6,286 nucleotides of DNA, from positions 1-6,286 of the forward strand of contig JASEGY010000141.1 of assembly GCA_030019105.1 (NCBI GenBank). Reading direction: 5' to 3'. Source of the stretch: a bacterium. Its GTDB lineage: Bacteria > UBA9089 > JASEGY01. The notes beneath the pieces are model-generated. The model did no database searches, was not told the DNA's origin, and saw only the letters and a program-made list of their open reading frames with translations. Positions 1 through 5,534 of the stretch are shown in pieces (position 1 is the stretch's first letter; each line of letters starts with the position of its first letter). The translations under genes and the position numbers were made by a program.

Positions 1-29
1 AGCCCAGTAAAATCAAGCATAAATCATAG

Positions 30-179
30 AAGTCCCAATTTCAAAACGGTCTCGACAATGGTGAGGAAGACTTGATAAAGAATTTGTTTGACTCTATGCT
101 TGAAAGCTGGAGAAAGAAGATATTAAATCTTCTAAAGAGCTACGAAGAGGAACGTATATTAGACATCTTGAAAATCTGA
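30..179 (+). other. Possible C-terminal remnant of an upstream gene
   Basis: A frame open from the TAG at 27-29 to the TGA at 177-179 encodes 49 codons with a protein-like, charged, helix-prone composition (for example ESWRKKILNLLKSYEEER near its end). No good start codon with a ribosome site is visible: the only ATG is at 96, and it would leave 27 residues. The frame is closed upstream by TAG, so this is not simply an open gene running in from the left edge. It ends 21 bases before the LRR gene, a spacing typical of operons. It could be the end of a broken gene, a very small gene, or chance in AT-rich DNA. I do not recognise it. Confidence 0.2.
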
Positions 180-187
180 AGGGGAAT

Positions 188-194
188 AGAGGGG
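188..194 (+). promoter_or_regulatory. Ribosome binding site for the LRR/Roco gene
   Basis: AGAGGGG lies six bases before the ATG at 201. This supports that codon as the start of the LRR reading frame. No convincing promoter is visible; a TATATT at 155-160 has no good -35 partner. Confidence 0.6.
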
Positions 195-200
195 TATCCA

Positions 201-773
201 ATGGACAGAAAAAAACTGCTCAGTGTAATTGAACAAGCCGCCGAAGAAGGACGGACATTCCTTGATCTTTCCGGCAAGGGGCTTACGGCGCTTCCCCCGG
301 AGATCGGCCGGTTGACCAATATGAAGGGGCTGACTCTCTCTAACAATCAGTTGACGGCGCTTCCCCCGGAGATCGGCCGGTTGACCAAGCTGGAGAAGTT
401 GTGGCTCGAGAAGAATCAGTTGACGGCGCTTCCCCCGGAGATCGGCCAGTTGACCAATCTGACGGGGCTGTGGCTCAAGAACAATCAGTTAACGGCGCTT
501 CCCCCGGAGATCGGCCGGTTGACCAATCTGGAGGGGCTGTTGCTTGAGAACAATCAGTTGACGGCGCTTCCCCCGGAGACCGGCCGGTTGACCAAACTGA
601 AGGGGCTGAGGCTCGAGAACAATCAGTTGACGGCGCTTCCCCCGGAGATCGGCCGGTTGACCAGGCTGGAGGAGATGTGGCTCCAGAACAATCAGTTGAC
701 GGCGCTTCCCACGGAGATCGGTCGGTTGGCCAAGCTGATATGGCTGAGTCTGGGCTACAATCCGTTCGCCTAG
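201..773 (+). CDS. Leucine-rich-repeat part of an amber-split Roco protein (190 aa)
   Basis: This is the N-terminal LRR segment of a bacterial LRR-Roc-COR protein. After a short helical cap (residues 1-27, ending in LDLSGKG) there are seven consecutive 23-residue repeats of the pattern LTALPPEIGRLTxLxxLxLxNNQ, which pack into a solenoid used for ligand or self-binding. The last repeat ends GYNPFA and runs into TAG at 771-773. The next codons in the same frame (774-812: PPSEIIAQGTKAV) are the normal LRR-to-Roc junction of this family and lead straight into the Roc domain at 813. I therefore read this as the front of one 925-position gene (201-2978), interrupted by a single stop, not as an independent LRR gene. 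If the stop is real and not read through, the product is a free LRR protein of 190 residues. No signal peptide or membrane segment is visible, so a cytoplasmic location is likely. Confidence 0.85.
   Translation: MDRKKLLSVIEQAAEEGRTFLDLSGKGLTALPPEIGRLTNMKGLTLSNNQLTALPPEIGRLTKLEKLWLEKNQLTALPPEIGQLTNLTGLWLKNNQLTALPPEIGRLTNLEGLLLENNQLTALPPETGRLTKLKGLRLENNQLTALPPEIGRLTRLEEMWLQNNQLTALPTEIGRLAKLIWLSLGYNPFA
282..764 (+). repeat. Seven tandem 69-bp units encoding the LRR
   Basis: Units begin at 282, 351, 420, 489, 558, 627 and 696. The first half of each unit (TTGACGGCGCTTCCCCCGGA and the following GATCGGCCGGTTGACC) is nearly identical from copy to copy. The second half, encoding the LxxLxLxN strand, varies. 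The near-identity at DNA level indicates recent expansion or gene conversion. Such arrays can gain or lose 23-residue units by recombination and can be collapsed in assembly. Confidence 0.95.
771..773 (+). other. In-frame amber stop between LRR and Roc domains
   Basis: TAG sits in frame between GYNPFA and PPSEIIAQGTKAV. Homologous junctions, as I remember them, read NPL-T/S-S-PPPEI. A serine TCG to TAG change (one base) would therefore create this stop. Both flanking segments keep intact family sequence in the same frame, so the interruption is either recent, tolerated, suppressed, or a sequencing error. Confidence 0.85.
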
Positions 774-812
774 CCACCTTCTGAGATTATCGCGCAAGGG
801 ACAAAAGCGGTA

Positions 813-2978
813 TTGGCCTATTTGCGGGAGCAGTTGAAAGCCGGCCGCCGGCAATGGGTCTCCAAGCTGCTGATTGTTGGTGAAGGGGGCGTGGGCAAGA
901 CTGCGCTGCTGCGATCACTTCGCGGCGAGCCGTTTGATCACCAACTATCCACGACGCACGGCATTCGGATCGAATCGCTGGAACTGGCCCACCCCACCGA
1001 AGCCAATGTCACGATGCAGCTCAATGCCTGGGACTTTGGGGGACAGGAGATCTACCACGCCACTCATCAGTTTTTCCTGACCAACCGGTCGCTCTTTGTC
1101 CTGGCCTGGAATGCCCGGCATGGGTATGAGCAGGGCAAGCTCTATTACTGGCTGGACACTATCCAGGCCCGCGCCCCTCAGTCGCCTGTCATTCTTGTGG
1201 CCACCTGGCTTGACGAGCGGGCCGCCGACCTGCCGCTAAGTGAACTGCGCGCCAAGTATCCCCAGATTGTCGGGCACTGTGAGATCAGCAATAAAACAGG
1301 CCAGGGGCTCGAAGACCTGCGAAAGGCCCTGACCGATGCCGCAGCCGGACTGCCCCTGATGGGCGAGAATTGGCCGGCTGCCTGGCTGAACGCCGCAGAG
1401 GCCATCCGGGCCAGGAAAGAGAAGCACATCAGCCCATCGACCTTACTAAAGATCATGGAGGGGCAGGGCGTTTCCGGCGACAATGCGAGGATATTGACCC
1501 GATGGCTGCACGAACTGGGCGATATCCTTCACTACCATGACGATGAAGAACTTAACGACATTGTTATCCTCAAGCCACAGTGGGTCACGGGATACATCAG
1601 CCAGGTACTGGAAAGCGAAGAGGTTATCGGCAAGTCGGGCATCTTTACCCGGCTGCAGATGGAAAAGCTCTGGCGCGATCTCGCGCCGGACATGCGGGAT
1701 CATTTCCTGCGCCTGATGGAGCGCTTTGACCTGTCCTATCGCACACTGGAGAACAGAGAGATCAGCCTGGTAGTGGAACGCCTGCCGCTTGACCCGCCTG
1801 ATTACCAATCCCAATGGGAGGCCGTCAAGAAAACAGAGCCCTGCCGCGAGATCTTGATGAAATTCCAGCTCAACACCATCCCGGCCGGAATACCTACCTG
1901 GTTTATTGCCCGAACACACCGGTTCTCCACCCATACCCACTGGCGCACCGGCGCGCTCTTTGCCGACCTTCCGGAACAAGAACAAAGACACTTGGCCCTG
2001 GTGCAGGCGTTTCCCCATGAGCGTTATCTTCAGCTCACTGTTCGGGGGCCAACCCCGTATAATTTCTTTGCCTTGCTCAAAGACGGGATCGAGCTTATCC
2101 TGCGGCGGTTTCCCGGGCTCAGGATTGAGCGTCTGATCCCATGCCCGGGGCATAACCACGAACCGTGTCCCCACGAGTTTAAATATGCCTCTCTCCAAAA
2201 AGCGATTGAAAGAACCCCGCCTGTTGTGGACATCCAGTGCCCGGCCTCGTTTAAGCCTGTTTCGGTGCCGCACCTGCTTTTTGGGTTGCACTGGAGGACA
2301 CAGGATGCGGTGTTGGAGCGGATTGGAACCCTGGAAACAACGCTCGTTGGCAAACAGGATGAGCTGCTGGCCGAGCTGCTGGCCCTGCGGGAACTGACTC
2401 AACGTGAATTCACGAGCATTTTCCGGCGGGAGCAGTCCGGGATCGATACCCATTGTCCCAATGTGTTTGTCTTGCGCCGTGGTAGAGGGTGGCTGACGGG
2501 GGCCATCGCCGGACAAAAGATGGATTTGCAGCTCTACTGTCAGGCGCCGGGCTGCTGGCATCCCACCAAAGAGGGCGGGCATTACCGGATTGACGATCCG
2601 GCAAGATGGATCAAAGCAACAGCGCCTTACATTCGAAAACTGGTTGCGGTGCTCAAATATGCCGCCCCTCTGACCGGCCCCTGGGTGGCAATGGCATGGC
2701 CGGACTATGAAAGGATGGTCAAGAACGACCTCAGCTTCATGACCGAATTGGTCAAGAAACTGCCTGATCTGGAAATGGATCGCGAGTTGGGTCTGACGGA
2801 AGCAATTGGCGAAGTTCCCACCCCGGAACGGGTTGGGGGCGCAGCCTTGCGCGCTTTGCGCCAATTATTGAATGAGAAAGACCCGCAGCAGCATTGGGGT
2901 GGCCTGAAGAAGGTGCTGACTCCTGAGGGGCATTACTTGTGGCTGTGCGAACACCACGCGAAAGAATATGCTATGTAA
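813..2978 (+). CDS. Roc-COR GTPase part of an amber-split Roco protein (721 aa)
   Basis: Roc GTPase domain, residues about 17-183: P-loop GEGGVGKT (23-30), switch I threonines TTHG (47-50), switch II DFGGQ (74-78), an unusual G4 motif TWLD (131-134, normally THxD or NKxD), and G5-like SNK (159-161). The COR dimerisation domain follows from about 186, with the hallmark block LHELGDILHY and ILKPQWV (232-258). A Cys/His cluster lies at 444-454 with a further Cys at 476. The C-terminal region, about 490-721, has a helix rich in Leu/Glu, a CxxxxC pair (576, 581), APLTGPW, and a closing EGHYLWLCEHHAKEY. This tail is common in bacterial Roco proteins as I recall. Roco proteins are dimeric GTPases related to LRRK2; the bacterial role is unknown, probably signalling. 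The coordinate given starts at TTG 813, the first possible start after the amber codon; only a weak AAGGGA (796-801) precedes it. The more likely original start is ATG 201. Ends with TAA. Confidence 0.85.
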   Translation: MAYLREQLKAGRRQWVSKLLIVGEGGVGKTALLRSLRGEPFDHQLSTTHGIRIESLELAHPTEANVTMQLNAWDFGGQEIYHATHQFFLTNRSLFVLAWNARHGYEQGKLYYWLDTIQARAPQSPVILVATWLDERAADLPLSELRAKYPQIVGHCEISNKTGQGLEDLRKALTDAAAGLPLMGENWPAAWLNAAEAIRARKEKHISPSTLLKIMEGQGVSGDNARILTRWLHELGDILHYHDDEELNDIVILKPQWVTGYISQVLESEEVIGKSGIFTRLQMEKLWRDLAPDMRDHFLRLMERFDLSYRTLENREISLVVERLPLDPPDYQSQWEAVKKTEPCREILMKFQLNTIPAGIPTWFIARTHRFSTHTHWRTGALFADLPEQEQRHLALVQAFPHERYLQLTVRGPTPYNFFALLKDGIELILRRFPGLRIERLIPCPGHNHEPCPHEFKYASLQKAIERTPPVVDIQCPASFKPVSVPHLLFGLHWRTQDAVLERIGTLETTLVGKQDELLAELLALRELTQREFTSIFRREQSGIDTHCPNVFVLRRGRGWLTGAIAGQKMDLQLYCQAPGCWHPTKEGGHYRIDDPARWIKATAPYIRKLVAVLKYAAPLTGPWVAMAWPDYERMVKNDLSFMTELVKKLPDLEMDRELGLTEAIGEVPTPERVGGAALRALRQLLNEKDPQQHWGGLKKVLTPEGHYLWLCEHHAKEYAM

Positions 2979-2997
2979 AAGGCGGCCTTGATCAAAA

Positions 2998-3108
2998 GTT
3001 TCGGCCACTCAAGTCGAAAATGGGAAATAGGAAATTAGGAAATAGGAAGTATCTTGATTTACTTCCTATTTCCCATTTCTTACTTCCTAATTTTTAAATG
3101 GTCGAAAC
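2998..3108. repeat. Nested inverted repeat of about 111 bp (GGAAATAGGA type)
   Basis: Outer arms GTTTCGGCCA (2998-3007) and TGGTCGAAAC (3099-3108) pair over 10 bp with one G-T. Inside is a perfect 14-bp stem, GGAAATAGGAAGTA (3038-3051) with TACTTCCTATTTCC (3060-3073) and an 8-base loop. An alternative pairing joins AAATTAGGA (3032-3040) with TCCTAATTT (3085-3093). The structure lies just after the Roco stop and may help end transcription, but there is no clean T-run directly after the stem. It looks like a dispersed intergenic repeat or a small non-autonomous element. Confidence 0.75.
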
Positions 3109-3181
3109 GATGGGTACTCACCCGTTAATACTTTGATTTAGAAAAAAGCACCTAATCAGTGGGAATAGCTACTCCTTTTAA

Positions 3182-3334
3182 TATAGTATTTAAGAAAAAG
3201 ATTTTGGGGTTGGTTGTAATTGGAGTTTAGGCTTTAGCCTTGCATAAGTAATGAAATCCTAAAGGATTAACTCCAAAAGCTACGTAGCCTATATTGAACT
3301 CGCCTACCCCAAAAACATTATCTTAAAAGCTATA
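3182..3334. repeat. MITE-like nested palindrome with about 29-bp inverted ends
   Basis: Arms 3182-3210 and 3306-3334 are inverted copies over 29 bases with about five mismatches (TATAG..TTTAAG..TTTTGGGGT against ACCCCAAAA..CTTAAA..CTATA). Inside, GGAGTTTAGGCTTTAGCCT (3222-3240) pairs imperfectly with ATCCTAAAGGATTAACTCC (3256-3274), and a perfect palindrome GCTACGTAGC lies at 3279-3288. It encodes nothing. Terminal inverted repeats around a short non-coding core resemble a miniature element, but I see no target-site duplication. Confidence 0.65.
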
Positions 3335-3416
3335 GCACACGGATGACACGGATTTAACGGATTTATACTGATTTTATCCGTGGTAATCCGTAGTATCCGT
3401 GTTATCCGTGTGCTAT
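3332..3416. repeat. Long imperfect hairpin of ACACGGAT units
   Basis: Arms 3334-3363 and 3385-3414 pair over 30 positions with four or fewer mismatches, extended at the base by two more bases. Each arm is built from repeated (A)CACGGAT/ACGGATT motifs about 10 bases apart. This type of CACGGATxxxACGGAT palindrome is a familiar dispersed intergenic repeat in several environmental phyla (from memory). It starts where the 3182-3334 unit ends. It lies about 60 bases beyond the radical SAM stop on the minus strand and could stop transcripts from either side. Confidence 0.8.
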
Positions 3417-3476
3417 TAGATTTTCATAATCAAAGTAGTAGCGGAGGAGCACCAAACGATGAACATCGCCAATAAT

Positions 3477-4181
3477 TCAGGTCCGATACTCGCAGGTGGG
3501 AAAGCAGCATTGGTCGCGGTCGCCGTCTAAACTAATGCGTACAAAATCTTGGCCGCAGGTTTGCGTTAGGTCCAACCGGCGGCGGGTGTAGTCATCGGCG
3601 GCTACGACCAGGCCTGCCCTTCGCCCCAGCAGGGTAAGCAGGCTGAAGGCGTGGGCCAATTCGGTCGTGGAAGGGGCAAATTCAGGCCGATCCCCCTTAT
3701 AGCCCAGGAGCAGCAGGCGGCGGGCGCCTTGTTGGACGGCCTTGGTAGCCTGGCTGGTGATTTCTGCCAGACCGCCTCGCAGCAGAAGCAGGTTCACCGT
3801 GGCCCGGGAGTGAGCGACCAGCACTGTCCACTCCCCCTTGCCGGCCGAGACGCCAAAGCTCTCCAGCAGCTCGGCCTCGGCCAGGGCTATGACCAATCCG
3901 GGATCACATGCGTTGGTGGTTAACCCTGCCCGCAAACCAAGTTGGCGGACAGCCGTTAATAAGGCGGGCAATGCCGGGTGCAGTGCCGGCTCCCCACCAC
4001 CCAGGGCCACCGCTTCCACACCTTCTCTCACCAACGCGTCCAGCAGCTCGACAAACCGGGGCACCGACATGTCCCGGTCAGATTTGGGCTGATCGCAGTA
4101 AAAGCAGCGGTTATTGCAGCGTTGGGTAATCTCTATGGAGGCCAGCCGCAGCCGGTCAGTTGTTAGTGGTGGTCTCTTCAT
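3477..4181 (-). CDS. Radical SAM enzyme (234 aa)
   Basis: The N-terminus IEITQRCNNRCFYC carries the CxxxCxxC motif (Cys22, Cys26, Cys29) that binds the 4Fe-4S cluster cleaving S-adenosylmethionine. GGGEP at 61-65 is the SAM-binding GGE motif. Later segments (LTTNACDPG, RATVNLLLLRGGLAEI, GARRLLLLGYKG) fit alternating strands and helices of the partial barrel. The C-terminus has a small cysteine set (Cys209, 225, 226, 230) around RISLDGDRDQCC, reminiscent of a reduced SPASM/Twitch-like auxiliary cluster site. At 234 residues it is short for the superfamily. The ATG at 4181 is chosen because GAGG (4188-4191) lies six bases before it; longer upstream starts only read through the neighbouring gene out of frame. 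It overlaps the end of the 334-residue gene by 26 bases, so the two are surely co-translated. Substrate unknown; peptide or small-molecule modification are both possible. Ends with TGA. Confidence 0.9.
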   Translation of the reverse strand: MKRPPLTTDRLRLASIEITQRCNNRCFYCDQPKSDRDMSVPRFVELLDALVREGVEAVALGGGEPALHPALPALLTAVRQLGLRAGLTTNACDPGLVIALAEAELLESFGVSAGKGEWTVLVAHSRATVNLLLLRGGLAEITSQATKAVQQGARRLLLLGYKGDRPEFAPSTTELAHAFSLLTLLGRRAGLVVAADDYTRRRLDLTQTCGQDFVRISLDGDRDQCCFPTCEYRT

Positions 4182-5160
4182 CCTTAGCCTCAGCCTTTTC
4201 CTTTTCCTTTTCCTCTTCCTCCTCCTCCAGCAAACTGTCCAGGTTGTCCCATGGCGACCGGTGCATATCTTTATACAATAAGCGCAGCGCGGCCACCCCA
4301 TCGGCAGTGTAAATGGTCCCGGCCTGTTCAATGAGGGCTTGCAGACGTTTCTCCAGGAATGGCCGTGCCGGTCCCCAGCCATGACATTCTGTCCATACGA
4401 GGTGGACTAACGCAGCTCGCTGGTAGATATAAGCCAGTGGCTCTTCAGCGGCCAGAAACCATTTTTCCACCTCTTTTCCTAACCGGGCAGCCAGTGAGGC
4501 CCAGCGGATGCGCTCATTGGACTCCACCTCTGCCGGGTCCAGCCGGATCAGTTCATACTCCATCACTGCCTCGGCCCGGGTGCTCACCTCTTCCAACGCC
4601 GTTTTTAACCGTTCAACCGAATCCCGGACCCACGAGTGGCCCACAGTCGGGAAGCGGGCCCGGGCGTGGAGGACGTCGCCTGCATACTCATCCATGATCT
4701 GCCGGCGGTAGGTGGCCATCGAGGCCGGCAGCTCTGCCGGGCGACTAAAGATTTCCAGTTCTTCCCACCGGCCCCAACGGATGCTATCCGCCAGGTCGCG
4801 GACGTACTGCTCTTGCGTTTCCGGGGCCGGGCCGTGCTGAGGCAGTAAAAGAGTGTCGCGCAGCTCAAACTGCCCAAGACCGCGCTCCGCTGCCTGAGCC
4901 AGGAGTGGTTTCAGTTGCTCCTCGTCAACGGTGTCCCGGCTTCCAAAGGTAGGCGGGTAGCCGCCATCGCCGGGCATTTCCAGCCGGAACCCCTGCCAGG
5001 CCTTCTCGAACTCCGGGCCAAGTTCACGGGCCAGGTCACGTAGTTGGCCGTGCAAGGCCTGGGCACGGGTAAAGTCAATCTGCCGCAGTACATTCTCGAA
5101 CTCCTCGGCCAGGGAGACTATCAGGCCGGGGTCACTACATTCTACTAAAAGCTGGCGCAT
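4156..5160 (-). CDS. Unrecognised helical protein, partner of the radical SAM enzyme (334 aa)
   Basis: I do not recognise a family. The protein is soluble, predicted mostly helical and rich in Glu, Leu, Arg and Ala, with no signal peptide or membrane segment. Visible landmarks: an N-terminal segment with CSDPGLIVSLAEEFENVL, a Gly/Pro stretch MPGDGGYPPTFGSRDTVDEEQ, helical central segments with Trp-rich SIRWGRWEELEIF, a later WTECHGWGPARPFLEKRL, and a final 30 residues of low complexity (LLEEEEEEKEKEKAEAKDEETTTNN). The start ATG at 5160 has a strong ribosome site, GGAAGGAG at 5168-5175, seven bases away. The gene ends in TGA inside the start of the radical SAM gene. The overlap argues for a joint role, perhaps as substrate-binding, scaffold or regulatory subunit; that is inference. 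Base composition and codon style match the radical SAM gene. Confidence 0.85.
   Translation of the reverse strand: MRQLLVECSDPGLIVSLAEEFENVLRQIDFTRAQALHGQLRDLARELGPEFEKAWQGFRLEMPGDGGYPPTFGSRDTVDEEQLKPLLAQAAERGLGQFELRDTLLLPQHGPAPETQEQYVRDLADSIRWGRWEELEIFSRPAELPASMATYRRQIMDEYAGDVLHARARFPTVGHSWVRDSVERLKTALEEVSTRAEAVMEYELIRLDPAEVESNERIRWASLAARLGKEVEKWFLAAEEPLAYIYQRAALVHLVWTECHGWGPARPFLEKRLQALIEQAGTIYTADGVAALRLLYKDMHRSPWDNLDSLLEEEEEEKEKEKAEAKDEETTTNN
4188..4191 (-). promoter_or_regulatory. Ribosome binding site for the radical SAM gene
   Basis: GAGG on the minus strand is six bases from the ATG at 4181, inside the coding end of the upstream gene. It is preceded by a purine tract that supplies several further Shine-Dalgarno-like AGG motifs. 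Confidence 0.5.
4194..4228 (-). repeat. Uninterrupted 35-base purine tract (GAGGAA/AAAAGG repeats)
   Basis: On the minus strand this run contains only A and G, made of GAG/GAA triplets followed by three AAAAGG hexamers. It encodes the Glu/Lys tail of the 334-residue protein. Such tracts are prone to replication slippage and can form triplex structures. Slippage here would alter the junction with the overlapping radical SAM gene. Confidence 0.8.
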
Positions 5161-5167
5161 AGTTCTT

Positions 5168-5175
5168 CTCCTTCC
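5168..5175 (-). promoter_or_regulatory. Ribosome binding site for the 334-aa gene
   Basis: GGAAGGAG on the minus strand ends seven bases before ATG 5160. It is a near-consensus site and fixes the start. Confidence 0.7.
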
Positions 5176-5200
5176 TTCTACCGGGCCACAAAGGGCAAAT

Positions 5201-5274
5201 GTTTGTAGTAACCCGCTACCAGGCGCGCCTGTTCAGCGGGTGGAAATAACCGCCTAAAGGCGGTCACTACGAAC
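5201..5274. repeat. Three-way-junction palindrome (GTAGT..CCGCC type)
   Basis: Outer arms GTTTGTAGT (5201-5209) and ACTACGAAC (5266-5274) pair with one G-T. They enclose two hairpins: ACCCGCT (5211-5217) with AGCGGGT (5235-5241), itself holding the perfect palindrome AGGCGCGCCT (5221-5230), and ACCGCC-TAAA-GGCGGT (5249-5264). The cloverleaf-like design resembles dispersed intergenic repeats I associate with Chloroflexota. It lies in the leader region of the 334-aa/radical SAM operon and might affect its mRNA. Confidence 0.75.
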
Positions 5275-5364
5275 TTTCCCAAGTTGGGCGGTAGTTACAA
5301 AGATTTCTTATTCTTACTTCTAACTCTTAGATAAAAATCTTTCGACCTGTGCAAACGACTTTTT

Positions 5365-5463
5365 TTAACGCAGAGAACGCAGAGATTACGCAGAGTTCGC
5401 AGAGATTGAAAAATCTTTATTTCCTCTGCGTCCTTTGCGTCTCCTCTGCGACCTCTGCGTTAA
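5365..5463. repeat. ACGCAGAG long hairpin
   Basis: Arms 5365-5404 and 5424-5463 pair over 40 positions. Four ACGCAGAG-like blocks in each arm match well and the short spacers between blocks mismatch; the ends TTAACGCAGAG and CTCTGCGTTAA are perfect. The loop is about 19 bases and AT-rich. It belongs to a well-known class of dispersed intergenic palindromes, from memory. Confidence 0.85.
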
Positions 5464-5488
5464 CCTATTGAGACAGCTAAAGCCTGTT

Positions 5489-5534
5489 CCCAGGGTTTCG
5501 CCCTGGGCTGCAAAATGTGACCCCTTTGGGGTCA
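5489..5534. repeat. Twin short hairpins (CCCAGGG and TGACCCC)
   Basis: CCCAGGG-TTTCG-CCCTGGG (5489-5507) and TGACCCC-TTT-GGGGTCA (5518-5534) are perfect 7-bp stems ten bases apart. On the minus strand the second is followed by CATTTT, so it might act as a weak terminator for the TPR gene. The pair resembles REP-like doublets; I cannot show other copies in this window. Confidence 0.6.

Larger units (their letters stand above)
2979..3476. other. Non-coding spacer tiled with palindromic units
   Basis: This is a 498-base AT-rich gap between the converging Roco and radical SAM genes. It contains three structured units (2998-3108, 3182-3334, 3332-3416), listed separately, and a small GGGT-ACTC-ACCC hairpin at 3112-3123. 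Apart from a doubtful 23-codon frame starting at 3459, no coding sequence, tRNA or transposase is seen. Confidence 0.8.

Noticed and set aside
282..764. CRISPR array or diversity-generating target
   Set aside because: The units are contiguous coding repeats in frame with an LRR pattern, not repeats with unrelated spacers. No reverse transcriptase or template repeat is present for a diversity-generating system.
771..773. Pyrrolysine insertion at the amber codon
   Set aside because: The position corresponds to an ordinary linker residue in relatives, no Pyl genes are in the window, and the known Pyl contexts (methylamine methyltransferases) do not apply.
475..854. Repetitive minus-strand frames opposite the LRR
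   Set aside because: They are the mirror of the 69-bp LRR units; the repetition is inherited from the real gene.
1446..2864. 472-codon open frame on the minus strand
   Set aside because: It lies wholly antisense to the Roc-COR gene, whose GTPase and COR motifs are unmistakable. Its translation is rich in Gln, His, Pro and Arg, as typical for the reverse of a GC-biased gene, and has no recognisable motif.
3038..3100. Canonical rho-independent terminator for the Roco gene
   Set aside because: The 14-bp stem is AT-rich and is not directly followed by a T-run, so I list it only as a repeat that might affect termination.
3651..4166. Plus-strand frames of 62-90 codons opposite the radical SAM gene
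   Set aside because: They are antisense to a gene with clear CxxxCxxC and GGGEP motifs and have no ribosome sites or family features.
4182..4382. Longer radical SAM start at 4382
   Set aside because: The extra 67 residues are an out-of-frame reading of the 334-aa gene (Arg/Lys run from the purine tract), while ATG 4181 has a well-placed GAGG.
5365..5463. CRISPR-like array from repeated ACGCAGAG blocks
   Set aside because: Blocks are only 8-11 bases apart and inverted in the second half, so this is one imperfect hairpin.
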